From Clostridia bacterium (lineage in GTDB: Bacteria; Bacillota; Clostridia; TANB77; CAG-508): a stretch of 59,104 nt of DNA. The notes under the pieces were generated by a model that worked only from the letters and a program-made list of their open reading frames with translations, was not told the DNA's origin and did no database searches. Position 1 is the stretch's first letter. Each line of letters begins with the position of its first letter. A program made the position numbers and the translations under genes. Of this stretch, positions 1 to 8,188 are shown piece after piece. Where the stretch lies: the NCBI GenBank assembly GCA_022790975.1, contig JAAVYF010000035.1:1-59104 (forward strand). Direction: 5' to 3'.

Positions 1-10
1 CCATAAACAT
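1..10 (-). CDS. 5' end of a small hydrophobic peptide gene (partial)
   Basis: On the minus strand the first bases read ATG TTT ATG G behind a strong Shine-Dalgarno (complement of about 14-23). The same start and ribosome site recur at 59080-59104, where the gene is complete and encodes a 39-residue hydrophobic peptide. This is therefore probably the start of a second copy. Only three codons are inside the window, so the identity rests on the repeat, which matches at 24 of 25 bases. Confidence 0.4.
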
Positions 11-85
11 CACCACCTCTCCTACGATAATTCGTATAATTGGTGGCAAAACCACATCTGCTTATTATCATTTCCTATGACTAAC

Positions 86-114
86 ATTTTACAACATTGT
101 TTTAAGTATGTCTA
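86..114 (-). promoter_or_regulatory. Putative promoter of the partial small-peptide gene
   Basis: On the minus strand TAGACA (109-114) and TAAAAT (86-91) are separated by 17 bases. This would give a leader of about 70 nt before the start at position 10. The leader contains a small hairpin (GTGG-TTTTG-CCAC, about 43-55). Its first part resembles the 5' end of the plus-strand RNA at 58887. Assigned from sequence only. Confidence 0.4.
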
Positions 115-208
115 TAATGTTTATAAACTTTTCTTAATTGATAAACAATAATAGTATGATATTATGTGTCTGTAAGATAGATAGTAATTTATGTGGAGAT
201 ATTGAATT

Positions 209-496
209 ATGGTTTTAATTGTACTTTTGATTGGAATACCAATAATGTTAGCAACTATTTTTTGTGTTTACATTTTTTATAAAGGGATAAAAGAAAAAAA
301 TAAAATAAAAATAATTATTCCATTGATACTATTTGTAATAGTAAGAAGGCAAATTAAATATATTATTGGTTGTATTTTAAATGGTACTATATTTTTTGGT
401 AATACTATTTTTCCCATATATAATAGGGATAATACTATCTGTTATAATAATATGCTTATTAAGGAAAATAATGGTAGAAAAAAATCAAGAATTTAG
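209..496 (+). CDS. N-terminal part of a small membrane protein (frame broken)
   Basis: ATG at 209 follows GGAG (about 195-198). The reading frame encodes two hydrophobic segments, then from about residue 62 becomes a non-membrane sequence that overlaps the hydrophobic start of the next frame. Moving +1 at the six-T run 392-397 joins it smoothly to the downstream frame as one four-helix protein. I read it as the first half of a gene disrupted in a homopolymer, by mutation or sequence error. No CGG is involved. The family is not recognised. Confidence 0.45.
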   Translation: MVLIVLLIGIPIMLATIFCVYIFYKGIKEKNKIKIIIPLILFVIVRRQIKYIIGCILNGTIFFGNTIFPIYNRDNTICYNNMLIKENNGRKKSRI

Positions 497-821
497 AACT
501 GCAGTATGTATAGTTATAATTGTTTGTGGATTTATATCTTTAAATTTAAATCCTTTATGGTATAAGTATGCAAGTACAAGACCAGATGACACTTATAAAA
601 AAATAAAAGAAATGTATGATAATCAAAGTCTTATTGGTTTATCAAAAGAACAAGTTGAGGAATTATTAGGAGGAAAAAAGGATAAAACTGAAAGTGTATA
701 TTATTATAATGCAGGAAAAATAACTAATTATATAAGTAGTTATAATACATTTTACATACTTGAAATTTATTTTGATGAAAATAATATAGTAAAATCTACC
801 TCATTACATGAAAGTGATTAA
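381..821 (+). CDS. Membrane protein with BamE/SmpA-like C-terminal domain
   Basis: Encodes 146 residues: two membrane helices (about 3-27 and 40-55), then a soluble region with GLSKEQVEELLGG, tyrosine-rich strands and LEIYFDENNIV. That pattern resembles the small SmpA/BamE-like fold found in many lipoproteins. The ATG at 381 directly follows a TAA in its own frame and has no good ribosome site, so independent initiation is doubtful. It is more likely the second half of the frame starting at 209. The domain resemblance is by motif only. Confidence 0.5.
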   Translation: MVLYFLVILFFPYIIGIILSVIIICLLRKIMVEKNQEFRTAVCIVIIVCGFISLNLNPLWYKYASTRPDDTYKKIKEMYDNQSLIGLSKEQVEELLGGKKDKTESVYYYNAGKITNYISSYNTFYILEIYFDENNIVKSTSLHESD

Positions 822-856
822 AACTAACTAGAAAAATATCGATAAATTACAATATG

Positions 857-889
857 AGATAATACTACTTTTCGGTATTATCTTTTAAT
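857..889 (+). terminator. Terminator after the 209-821 membrane gene
   Basis: GATAATAC and GTATTATC form a stem followed by a T-rich stretch, 35-70 bases after the stop at 821. Confidence 0.55.
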
Positions 890-924
890 TATTTAAGAAA
901 AGTCCTTAATTTTCATCAAATAAA

Positions 925-962
925 TAGGTCTAAGGAATTAAAATCTATATTCCTTAGACCTA
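925..962 (-). terminator. Terminator after the 97-residue membrane protein
   Basis: A perfect 14-bp inverted repeat (TAGGTCTAAGGAAT, 925-938, and its complement 949-962) lies just after the stop of the minus-strand gene at 1001. The hairpin is part of the 120-bp sequence duplicated at 2694-2813. Confidence 0.65.
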
Positions 963-1046
963 AAATTTAATCTATAAACTTTTTTATTTTTTCTAAATAT
1001 TTATTTGTAACAATTAATATATATTCTTTTTCCAAACAAATACATC
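927..1046. repeat. 120-bp direct repeat, copy 1
   Basis: This matches 2694-2813 at an offset of 1767 bases with only a few mismatches. It contains the terminator hairpin and the last 14 codons of the minus-strand gene at 1001-1294. Copy 2 is a displaced gene tail. Confidence 0.85.
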
Positions 1047-1294
1047 CTACGCTCTACAACCATCGGAATTATTGAACCAAGTGGAGTAGTAAAATTCTTT
1101 TGTTCAATCTTATAAAACATACCATTAAATATTTCTATGTCTTCATCTAAAATTCCAGTAGATTTTGCAAACACTGGTGCCATTTTATGTGTACATCTAT
1201 AGTAGTCTATCCCAAACCTAACACACCATGAACCTACAATTAAAGTAACAACTACTACTATTATTCTACTAATTGATTTCTTGTTTAAATTCAT
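1001..1294 (-). CDS. Small single-pass membrane protein, unknown function
   Basis: Encodes 97 residues with one N-terminal membrane helix (about 10-28). An extracytoplasmic part follows with PLGSIIPMVVERRMYLFGKR. The start overlaps the 3' end of the upstream caspase-like gene by 26 bases, suggesting translational coupling. The last 14 codons are duplicated at 2760-2813. I do not recognise the family. Being coupled to a secreted peptidase-like gene suggests a shared envelope role, but this is inference. Confidence 0.6.
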   Translation of the reverse strand: MNLNKKSISRIIVVVVTLIVGSWCVRFGIDYYRCTHKMAPVFAKSTGILDEDIEIFNGMFYKIEQKNFTTPLGSIIPMVVERRMYLFGKRIYINCYK

Positions 1295-2492
1295 TTAACG
1301 CAACAGCTCCTTCAATTTCAGTTTTAATTCCAACAACATAAAATAATTTATTTTCTGTTGAAGAAAAGAAATATTTTCCACTTTCCTCCTCTATACTAGC
1401 TTTTTTATGCTTTTTAATGTTTTTACTAATATCATTTTCTATATTAAGTATTATATCTTCATTTTCTAATATGTTTTTCTCTATTTTTTCATTTAAAACT
1501 TTTATACTTTCTTCATTCATAAAATTATTTATTTGACTCACTTTATTATTGGTTACAGTAACCACAAAACCCATGTCTGTTTTTACATTATCAACTTTAT
1601 AAATAAAATCAATAGTAAAATTATTATCATCTAATTTAAATATATTTACTTCATAATCATTTTCATTAAAAAATTTATATTCTTTAGAAATTAAACTTTT
1701 TACATATTCAATATCTTGATTTTCACCATAAAAAGTATATTCATTTTCAGAAAAATTTAATTGATGAATATCTTCTTTGTTTGTTTTAATATTGTCAACT
1801 TTTTTACTAGATGGATTTTTAATTTGAACATAACCATTTCCTGCATATCCACAATCTTTAACATCATCATATACATACATAAATCCATTAGCATATTGAA
1901 TAGCTTCTATCAATGTTTTTCCCTCAGATAATTTTTGACTGTACCTATTAGCCCAATTTTTTAAAGATTGAAAATGAATTTTAACTCTCCACCCTAATGC
2001 TGCAGTAGATCCACGATCAACAGCTTTTGTAGTTAAATTTTCAGCAGGTCCCATAGCAGTTTCACATCCAGCAAATGTAACTAAACTTGTACCAGTATAA
2101 TTCACATTATTTAAACCTACAGCATTCGATAAATTACTTCCTGTACGTACGAAACAATAATTATCAGAAGAATCCTCCCACCATATTTCTTATGAATTAG
2201 CATGTCCACATAAAAAAACTACACCGCTTTCTATTAAACGAGGTCCATTTACAAAAGATCCATTTTTTAACATATTAAAATCTGGAGTTGTTAAACCATA
2301 ACAAATTTTATTTCCTCCTCCTGCTGTACCATACCAGTAATTAGCTTTTTCTGATATAATAGATGTATCTACTCCATTAGATTCAACACATCCCATTGTA
2401 AATGCATAATCTGACTTATTATATGCATAAACTTGAATAGTAATACTAAATAATATAAAAAATATTAAAATAACTTTTATTATTTTTTGCAT
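1269..2492 (-). pseudogene. Secreted caspase-like (clan CD/CHAT-type) peptidase with in-frame TAA
   Basis: From ATG at 2492 the protein starts with a signal peptide (about 1-23) and reaches LCGHANS. It meets TAA at 2190-2192 and then continues in the same frame with EIWWEDSSDNY to LVTFAGCETAMG and a long C-terminal region ending at 1269. The Gly-His before the stop and the Gly-Cys after it are spaced like the His-Cys dyad of clan CD peptidases (caspase, gingipain, CHAT). The stop separates the two catalytic residues, so the product should be inactive unless the stop is read through. TAA cannot encode selenocysteine or pyrrolysine, so a nonsense mutation or base error is the simplest reading. 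A restart at GTG 2105 is possible but would lack the histidine. Confidence 0.65.
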
Positions 2493-2693
2493 AAAGCAAT
2501 ACCTCCTTAAATTATTTCAGGAGTGCTAGCAAATTAAATTAAAATTAAGATATTTAAATAAAATTTTATTTTCTTAATAAAAATTCTCTTAAATGCACTA
2601 TAACATATGAACCAATTTCTGTCAATGTACAATTGTGTATTATTTTAAATAATTTCAATTTTTTGTATAAAAATTTAATTTACTATTAAAATT
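2493..2693. other. AT-rich intergenic region upstream of the caspase-like gene
   Basis: Part of a gene-free stretch of about 320 bases. It presumably carries the promoter of the caspase-like gene, which has a GGAGG ribosome site before 2492. I see no RNA gene or strong hairpin. Confidence 0.4.
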
Positions 2694-2813
2694 GGCCTAA
2701 AGAATTAAAATCTCTATTCCTTAGACCTGATATTTAATCTATAAACTTTTTTATTTTTTCTAAATATTTATTTGTAACAATTAATATATATTCTTTTTCC
2801 AAACAAATACATC
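2694..2813. repeat. 120-bp direct repeat, copy 2 (displaced gene tail plus hairpin)
   Basis: Near-copy of 927-1046. It ends three bases from the stop of the S66 peptidase gene. It carries the last codons and terminator hairpin of the 97-residue membrane gene without the rest of that gene, so it probably marks one edge of a duplication or insertion covering 0.9-2.8 kb. Confidence 0.85.
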
Positions 2814-2815
2814 AT

Positions 2816-3805
2816 TTACCCTTTAATTTCCAATTCTATCTCCCCATCTTTAGCCTTAAGCTTTGCTTCTCCTCCAATTGGAAATGTAATTATTGGTGTA
2901 GTATGTCCAAAATCACAACCAGCAATAACTGGAATATTTTCAAGTTCTGGTTTTGATTTTATTAGTTTAATCCATTTTTCTTTATTCATATTTGAAGTTT
3001 TTTGTTCTCTTCCAATTACAATACCTTTAACATTTTCAAAATATGGTTGCATTATAGTTGAAACTAAATTTCTATCAAATTCAACTAAAAATAGTTTTCC
3101 AGCCATTTCATCATCTTCTATAAATAATATTGTTGGCTCTTTAAATTTTGGCATATATTCTGTACCTTGAAGTAAATTTAATGTACATAAATTTCCTCCA
3201 ACTATAGTTCCTTTAGCTTCTCCTTCATTTATAACAAACATCCCATTATTTTTTATAAATTCTCTATTTTCTTGGTCTAAAAACCAAGCATCATCACTCC
3301 ATTCTTTTGAAGAATCTACTATTACATTTCCATCTTCAAAAAACATAGATTTAAATTTATCCATTGTGTATTCAAATCCTTTTTCCATTCCAAAACTTGA
3401 ATAATGTGGTCCATAATACGTAACTAAACCAGTTTTTGCATATATAGAATCTAATAAAATTGTTATATCAGAAAATCCACATAGAATTTTAGGATTATTT
3501 TTTATTAAATCAAAATCTAAATATTTAAGTATTTGATTAGAATTAAATCCTCCAATAACTGTTAAAATAGCTTTAACGTTTTTATCTCTAAATGCTTCAT
3601 TTAAATCTTCTGCTCTATCTTTTGCATTTGTACACATATAGTCTGAATCAAAATCTTTAACATGTTTTGCAAATGTTACTTTTAATCCTAATTCTTCTAA
3701 TCTTTTTGTAGCTAAATTAATACAGTCATCGCCTAAAATAGCCATGCTTCTTGAAGGAGCAATAATTCTTATTTCATCTCCTACTTTTAATTTTTCTGGT
3801 ACCAT
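2816..3805 (-). CDS. LD-carboxypeptidase, peptidase family S66 (LdcA/MccF-like)
   Basis: Serine carboxypeptidase-type enzyme of the S66 family, which trims the L,D bond of muropeptide tetrapeptides or cleaves peptide-nucleotide antibiotics. ATG at 3805 is chosen because AGGAGG sits 6-7 bases upstream; the longer frame has no ribosome site. The 329-residue protein shows IIAPSRS near the N-terminus, the nucleophile in GFSDIT, the acid in LFIEDDE and the histidine in GCDFGHTTP, all in family order. Its stop abuts repeat copy 2, which supplies the downstream hairpin. LdcA and MccF roles cannot be told apart here. Confidence 0.85.
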   Translation of the reverse strand: MVPEKLKVGDEIRIIAPSRSMAILGDDCINLATKRLEELGLKVTFAKHVKDFDSDYMCTNAKDRAEDLNEAFRDKNVKAILTVIGGFNSNQILKYLDFDLIKNNPKILCGFSDITILLDSIYAKTGLVTYYGPHYSSFGMEKGFEYTMDKFKSMFFEDGNVIVDSSKEWSDDAWFLDQENREFIKNNGMFVINEGEAKGTIVGGNLCTLNLLQGTEYMPKFKEPTILFIEDDEMAGKLFLVEFDRNLVSTIMQPYFENVKGIVIGREQKTSNMNKEKWIKLIKSKPELENIPVIAGCDFGHTTPIITFPIGGEAKLKAKDGEIELEIKG

Positions 3806-3865
3806 ATTTTCTCCTCCTCTTACTATACTTGATATCTTCATTTTTCTTTAGTTCTTATAATAAAT

Positions 3866-5428
3866 CTACTCTTCACTATCATCATCTGGAGCTGGTAGTG
3901 ATTTTGTTTTATTAAATTTAAATATTGATTTTATTTTATTAATTATTCTTGAAAATAAGCTAATTTTTTTACTATTTTCTTTTAATTCTCTTTTTATTTC
4001 TTTCTTCATTTCTTGAAGTTCTGTTTCACATATTTCAGGTTCTCCAAATAATGGCACATGATTTTTATAGAATTGTTCATCTGATAACAAATTTCCCTTA
4101 AATACATATTGTAAAACTTTCTTATCAGCTTTTGCTTTCTTTTCTTCTGCTAAATCAAAATTATACCATTCTTCATTTATGCAAACTTGATTCCATAAAA
4201 ATCCATCTTCAGAATTTATTTCACCACCAATTATTTTTGAATCAAAACCTAATAATTTTAAACAGCTATTTATAGCAATTGCAAAAAAATTATATGAGCT
4301 TTCTTTATCTAAAAATACACATTTTAAGTCTTTAGCATCTTCATCATATTTTATATTAGATTTAAAATAATTATAAAGTTCATTAAATTTATTTAAATCT
4401 TCTGTATGTTTTGAAACATTAGAAACTATTTCATCTAAATTTTTTCTAATCTTAATATAATCTGAAACTGAATAACAATATTTTAAATTATTTATATCTA
4501 AATCTTCGCTATTTTCTAATATATTTATAAATTCTACACCTAGTCTATCTCTAAATTTATTAGCCTCTTCTACACTTAAATATGCAATATCTTTTATAGC
4601 TAAAGTAACATTTTCTTTTACTTTCTTAAATTTTCTAATATATTGTTCTATATCAATATTATTTTCAAGAATAATGAACAAATTTGTTAATTTATATAAT
4701 CCAACAGTATCAATACATTTTTCTAAATCTAGTGTATTTACTGTAAGAGATGTTTTTCCATCTGAATCTATTTCAAATGCATTTGAAATATTACAACTTT
4801 CTGATGTTTCCACATTTACTTCAATATTTTTGGTATATCTTCCTTTACAGAATTCATTTATTTGTTCAAATTTTATTTCATTATTATAAAATTCAAATCT
4901 TTCCATATTTTTATTTTCATAAATAAAATTAAAATCATCAAAATTGCAATTTTTTAATCCATCTATATTAAAATATTTTAATTTTGGAAACATACTACAT
5001 AAACTTATTGGCTTTTTGCAAAAGTCTATATTTGTTAAATTTAATGCTATTATTTTTTCTTTGTTTACTATTTTATTAAAAAATCCATTTATATCACAAA
5101 ATGTTATATTATTTAAAGATATTGTTTGAAGATTTGTAAATCTAGAAAATGATTTGTTTGTTGGAAGTTTTACAGAATTTAAAATTAATGTTTCTAATTT
5201 TTCTGGTTTACAAATATTAAATATTATTTTATTTACATCAACTCTCATATCTCCACTAATTTTTAATGTTTTAGCATTTGTACATAAACTAATAATATTA
5301 TATAGCTTTGGATTAATAAAAATCTCGTTTATTTCTATTTCTTCTACTTTATCTAGGTGATATGTCATTAGTTTATCAAAATCTTCTAAAATTTTATTAT
5401 TTAATTCAAATTTCTTTAGTTCTTCCAT
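3866..5428 (-). CDS. Leucine-rich-like protein with degenerate transglutaminase-like domain
   Basis: Encodes 520 residues. The first 300 show irregular leucine/isoleucine/asparagine-rich repeats (for example LETLILNSVKLP, LQTISLNNITF) like cell-surface LRR proteins, but there is no signal peptide. Residues about 350-440 follow the transglutaminase-like layout: YNFFAIAINSCLKLLGF, then LWNQVCINEEWYNFDLAEE. The usual catalytic Cys aligns with Tyr and the usual His before Trp is Leu, while the Asp remains. It therefore looks like a non-catalytic transglutaminase fold. A basic C-terminal tail with FSRIINKIKSIFKF may touch the membrane. Function unknown. Confidence 0.65.
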   Translation of the reverse strand: MEELKKFELNNKILEDFDKLMTYHLDKVEEIEINEIFINPKLYNIISLCTNAKTLKISGDMRVDVNKIIFNICKPEKLETLILNSVKLPTNKSFSRFTNLQTISLNNITFCDINGFFNKIVNKEKIIALNLTNIDFCKKPISLCSMFPKLKYFNIDGLKNCNFDDFNFIYENKNMERFEFYNNEIKFEQINEFCKGRYTKNIEVNVETSESCNISNAFEIDSDGKTSLTVNTLDLEKCIDTVGLYKLTNLFIILENNIDIEQYIRKFKKVKENVTLAIKDIAYLSVEEANKFRDRLGVEFINILENSEDLDINNLKYCYSVSDYIKIRKNLDEIVSNVSKHTEDLNKFNELYNYFKSNIKYDEDAKDLKCVFLDKESSYNFFAIAINSCLKLLGFDSKIIGGEINSEDGFLWNQVCINEEWYNFDLAEEKKAKADKKVLQYVFKGNLLSDEQFYKNHVPLFGEPEICETELQEMKKEIKRELKENSKKISLFSRIINKIKSIFKFNKTKSLPAPDDDSEE

Positions 5429-5792
5429 AAAACCTTTTTCTCCACTTTAAATAATATTTAGATTATATCATTACTCAATATTTTATTCAACGAAAAAAAT
5501 AAAATTTATTTTTACATTTTGAAAACAAAAACTATATATGTTATACTTCTCCTTCATCATTTTTTTGTTTAATATATTTTAATAATATACTTAATTAAAA
5601 ATTTATTAGTAAAAATAAAAACATTTAAATAAATATAATATGAAATTTAAAAAATTCACTCTTTTTTATTATAGAAAAATTGGTATTTTTGACAAATTCC
5701 TTATTTAATTTTATAATTAAAGTATAATGCCAGTTTTTAAACTTGGCTATCCAGGGGAACCTGAGAATATTTTATTAAAGGAGGACATACTT
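5429..5792. other. AT-rich divergent intergenic region
   Basis: A gene-free stretch of about 360 bases between divergent genes. It contains the promoter at 5689-5717 for the plus-strand island gene. I see no RNA gene. The composition changes from very AT-rich to noticeably GC-richer at about 5735. Confidence 0.5.
5689..5717 (+). promoter_or_regulatory. Consensus sigma-A-type promoter of the 5793 gene
   Basis: TTGACA (5689-5694) and TATAAT (5712-5717) are separated by exactly 17 bases, upstream of an AAAGGAGG ribosome site (5777-5784). Confidence 0.75.
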
Positions 5793-6608
5793 ATGTCTAT
5801 TTTAGAAAAAGTTGTTGCAGATTTAGGGAGCTTTATTGTTTTTTTAGGTGTTGTTGTTTTAACACTGATTGACGTCATTAAAGCCACGATTACTACTTTA
5901 TTTAATGACGCTTTGGTAGTTATCCGGCTAAAGTATCAAAAAAACCCTAGGCGCCGAATGATGTCACATGTTCGCTTATTGATTTTACTCATAGCATATC
6001 ATGTGACAATAACTTCCACTCAATCCCATATCATCATTTCCTTTCAGTACTTTCTTTTTAGCTGTATGAAACATCTAGGTCAAGGAATTGGAAAGCTGAC
6101 TGGGGACTGGAGCCACATGCTTTCAAGAGGCATGTATATGTGCGGTGCAGAATTAAAAAGTGATTTAATCGCACATACAAACATGGGCAGTTTCTTAAAT
6201 GCCTGTGCCAGTAGCAACAAAGCATTACAGATTTTAATAATTACAGCATCTGTAGTTATTCTGTTTTCAATTTTCTTGCTTATAGTAATTGATATAGCAG
6301 GAATCTTTTGGATAACAGCAAATCTTATCTTGGGAGATCATTGTCAAGAATTTTGGGAAAAAACAAATAATTTCCTTACTAATAATGACAATGGAATTTT
6401 CTCTTATCAGAAAAGCATTTTATATAAAGAATTTAAAGGGGATTTTTATAGAACATATTCATATTCGAATACATTTGTTAAAGAAATGCTATATGATAAA
6501 AGATATATCTATTTTTCCGATGATCCTGAGATAAAACTTCTGTTAAACGCCAAAAGGCAGTTTGAAAGCAGGAGAAAACGTCACCCGTTTTTTGTTACGC
6601 TTGGGTGA
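5793..6608 (+). CDS. Island-like two-helix membrane protein, unknown function
   Basis: ATG at 5793 follows AAAGGAGG at ideal spacing; the frame is open further upstream but without a ribosome site. The product is 271 residues with a hydrophobic N-terminal segment, a basic stretch (YQKNPRRRMM), and a helix pair ILIITASVVILFSIFLLIVI. The basic C-terminus contains ESRRKRHPFF. I do not recognise it. Base and codon use differ from neighbours (CGC, CGA and CGG arginine codons, higher GC), and it has its own promoter and GC-rich terminator, so recent acquisition is likely. Codon 45 (5925-5927) is an in-frame CGG; a +1 shift there would give GGC TAA, an immediate stop. Confidence 0.65.
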   Translation: MSILEKVVADLGSFIVFLGVVVLTLIDVIKATITTLFNDALVVIRLKYQKNPRRRMMSHVRLLILLIAYHVTITSTQSHIIISFQYFLFSCMKHLGQGIGKLTGDWSHMLSRGMYMCGAELKSDLIAHTNMGSFLNACASSNKALQILIITASVVILFSIFLLIVIDIAGIFWITANLILGDHCQEFWEKTNNFLTNNDNGIFSYQKSILYKEFKGDFYRTYSYSNTFVKEMLYDKRYIYFSDDPEIKLLLNAKRQFESRRKRHPFFVTLG

Positions 6609-6619
6609 TAAAGCAACGT

Positions 6620-6665
6620 CAAAGCCCCTTTTGCATAGCATGCAGGAGGGGCTTTGATTTATTTT
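6620..6665 (+). terminator. Strong terminator of the island gene
   Basis: CAAAGCCCCT (6620-6629) pairs with AGGGGCTTTG (6647-6656), with an inner TGCATAGCATGCA palindrome and a following T-rich run. The convergent cytidine deaminase gene ends inside the T run. Confidence 0.85.
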
Positions 6666-7064
6666 TCTAATTTAAAACCATAAGGTAATAAGTCTGAAAT
6701 AGTATATTGTCTTAATTTTTCTTTATCCATTGTATAAATTTTAAAATTTTTATCTACAAATTCATTCATAAATTGTCTACAATATCCACAAGGTAAGCAT
6801 TCTTTTGTTATTTCTTTTTTTGATTCTCCCCCGTGCTACAATTATATATTCAAATTCTTTTTCCCCTTCTGAAATTGCTTTCAAAAAAGCAACTCTTTCA
6901 GCACAAATTGCTTGAATTCCACCATTTTCAATATTACATCCTATATATCTTTTACCATTTTTACACATAAGAACAGCTCCAACAGCAAAATTAAAATATG
7001 GACTATAACTTCTATTTCTTGCATTTAAAGCAAGTTTCATATCATCTGCTAAATTTATTTTCAT
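6659..7064 (-). CDS. cdd: Cytidine deaminase, read through a +1 shift at CGG
   Basis: Converts cytidine or deoxycytidine to uridine in pyrimidine salvage. From ATG 7064 the frame encodes NFAVGAVLMCKNGKRYIGCN and the zinc-site CAER. At codon 78 (CGG, 6833-6831) it loses similarity and would end at 6777. Skipping the C at 6833 gives GGESKKEITKECLPCGYCRQ, with the second zinc motif PCGYC, and a stop at 6659-6661. The total is 134 residues, the normal family length. The zero-frame product would lack two of three zinc ligands. See the finding on CGG; a true pseudogene or a one-base error are the alternatives. Confidence 0.85.
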
Positions 7065-7198
7065 TTTTTCTATATATAATTAAAACACATAAAATATTTT
7101 AATTATATTCTCCTTATAATATTTAGATTTTTAATTAGGATTTACCTATAAACCTTTTGCTATTAATTAAATTTTATATAACTACTTTTCCATTTATA

Positions 7199-7867
7199 TT
7201 ATATAACCAAAAGTAACGATATTACTGTTGCAATTGGTACTGTTAGATTATCTGTGCCTTTTATTGAAATTGCTTCTAAAATAGTATCTATAACAGAGAT
7301 TGAAAGAGCTTTAAAAAACCAATTTTCTATACTACAATATGCTAAAAATCCAGAAATTATTATAAATGTAGTACAAAACATTGTAGCAGAACCTGCTAAA
7401 GTTTTTTTGGTTGTTGAAATTGTATAAGATGGACTCTTTACTGACCTTCCAATTATAGCAGCTAAAGCATCACTATACCCCATTACAGCAATACCAGCTA
7501 GCCCTATAGTAGGTCCCCAAATATTTTTATACCTATTTAGTGGTCCAAATAAAACTATTGATAAAATTAGTAATGTTAATGCATAATAAACAGTTCCTAA
7601 ACCATCTTTTTCTTCTTCATCTCTTTCCATAGATTTTATTAAATTAAATTTATAAGATGCAAAATTTACAAATACAAATGTAATTGGTCCAATAGATGCC
7701 CAAATAGGACTATCAAAAAAGACCATTGCAATTATCCACCAATTTGATAAAACTATATGTATATATTTTCTACTAGCTTCTTTACCCGCTTTTTCAAAAA
7801 GCTTAGCTGATATTAAAACAATTGCTATAAATACAAATGAAATTATTTCTCCAAATAAATTTCTCAT
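7199..7867 (-). CDS. CTP-dependent lipid kinase-like membrane protein (SEC59/DGK1/VTE5 family)
   Basis: Polytopic membrane protein of the phytol/dolichol/diacylglycerol kinase family, which uses CTP to phosphorylate isoprenoid alcohols or diacylglycerol. Start ATG at 7867 follows GAAGAGG; the longer frame begins with TTG inside that site. The 222 residues contain family blocks in order: RKYIHI, GTVYYALTLLIL, GYSDALAAIIGR, KKTLAGSATMF and EAISIKGTDNLTVPI, with about six or seven helices. The substrate cannot be decided from sequence; in low-GC bacteria an undecaprenol or diacylglycerol role is plausible. Confidence 0.8.
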   Translation of the reverse strand: MRNLFGEIISFVFIAIVLISAKLFEKAGKEASRKYIHIVLSNWWIIAMVFFDSPIWASIGPITFVFVNFASYKFNLIKSMERDEEEKDGLGTVYYALTLLILSIVLFGPLNRYKNIWGPTIGLAGIAVMGYSDALAAIIGRSVKSPSYTISTTKKTLAGSATMFCTTFIIISGFLAYCSIENWFFKALSISVIDTILEAISIKGTDNLTVPIATVISLLLVI

Positions 7868-8188
7868 TATTCTTTTCCTCTTCAAAAACTTTTTTTATAA
7901 TATCATACCCCCAAAAACTTGTCAATGTTGAAATTACTTTAAGTATTGTAATTTTTTATTATTATAAAGTTTTAGATGTTTTATTCTTTTGTAAAACTTA
8001 GTAAAATCATAAGAATGAAACTTTTTCAAATTAAGCGGATTAAAAGCAAAATAAGACCTCTATATAAATAATTTATTATATTAATAAAATTTGTGAATTA
8101 TACGTGAAAATTTGAATAATCTATATATTTTGTGGTATAATATATTGAAGTGTGCTTTTAATCTGGTTTAAAGAAAAGGAGGTCTTAT
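7868..8188. other. Divergent intergenic region
   Basis: About 320 AT-rich bases between divergent genes. The only clear signal is the plus-strand promoter at 8112-8141. I see no RNA gene. Confidence 0.5.
8112..8141 (+). promoter_or_regulatory. Promoter of the RelA/SpoT-domain gene
   Basis: TTGAAT (8112-8117), an 18-base spacer ending in an extended TGG, and TATAAT (8136-8141). A leader of about 40 bases runs to the AAAGGAGG site before 8189. Confidence 0.7.

Noticed and set aside
381..500. +1 shift at 392-397 as part of the CGG system
   Set aside because: No CGG is present; the break lies in a six-T run and is better explained as homopolymer mutation or error.
2190..2192. TAA in the caspase-like gene as a recoded codon
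   Set aside because: TAA is not used for selenocysteine or pyrrolysine, and TAA ends many other genes here (rpmJ, cdd, map), so general reassignment is excluded.
4674..5360. Plus-strand frames opposite the 3866-5428 gene
   Set aside because: They are short antisense shadows without ribosome sites or protein-like composition.
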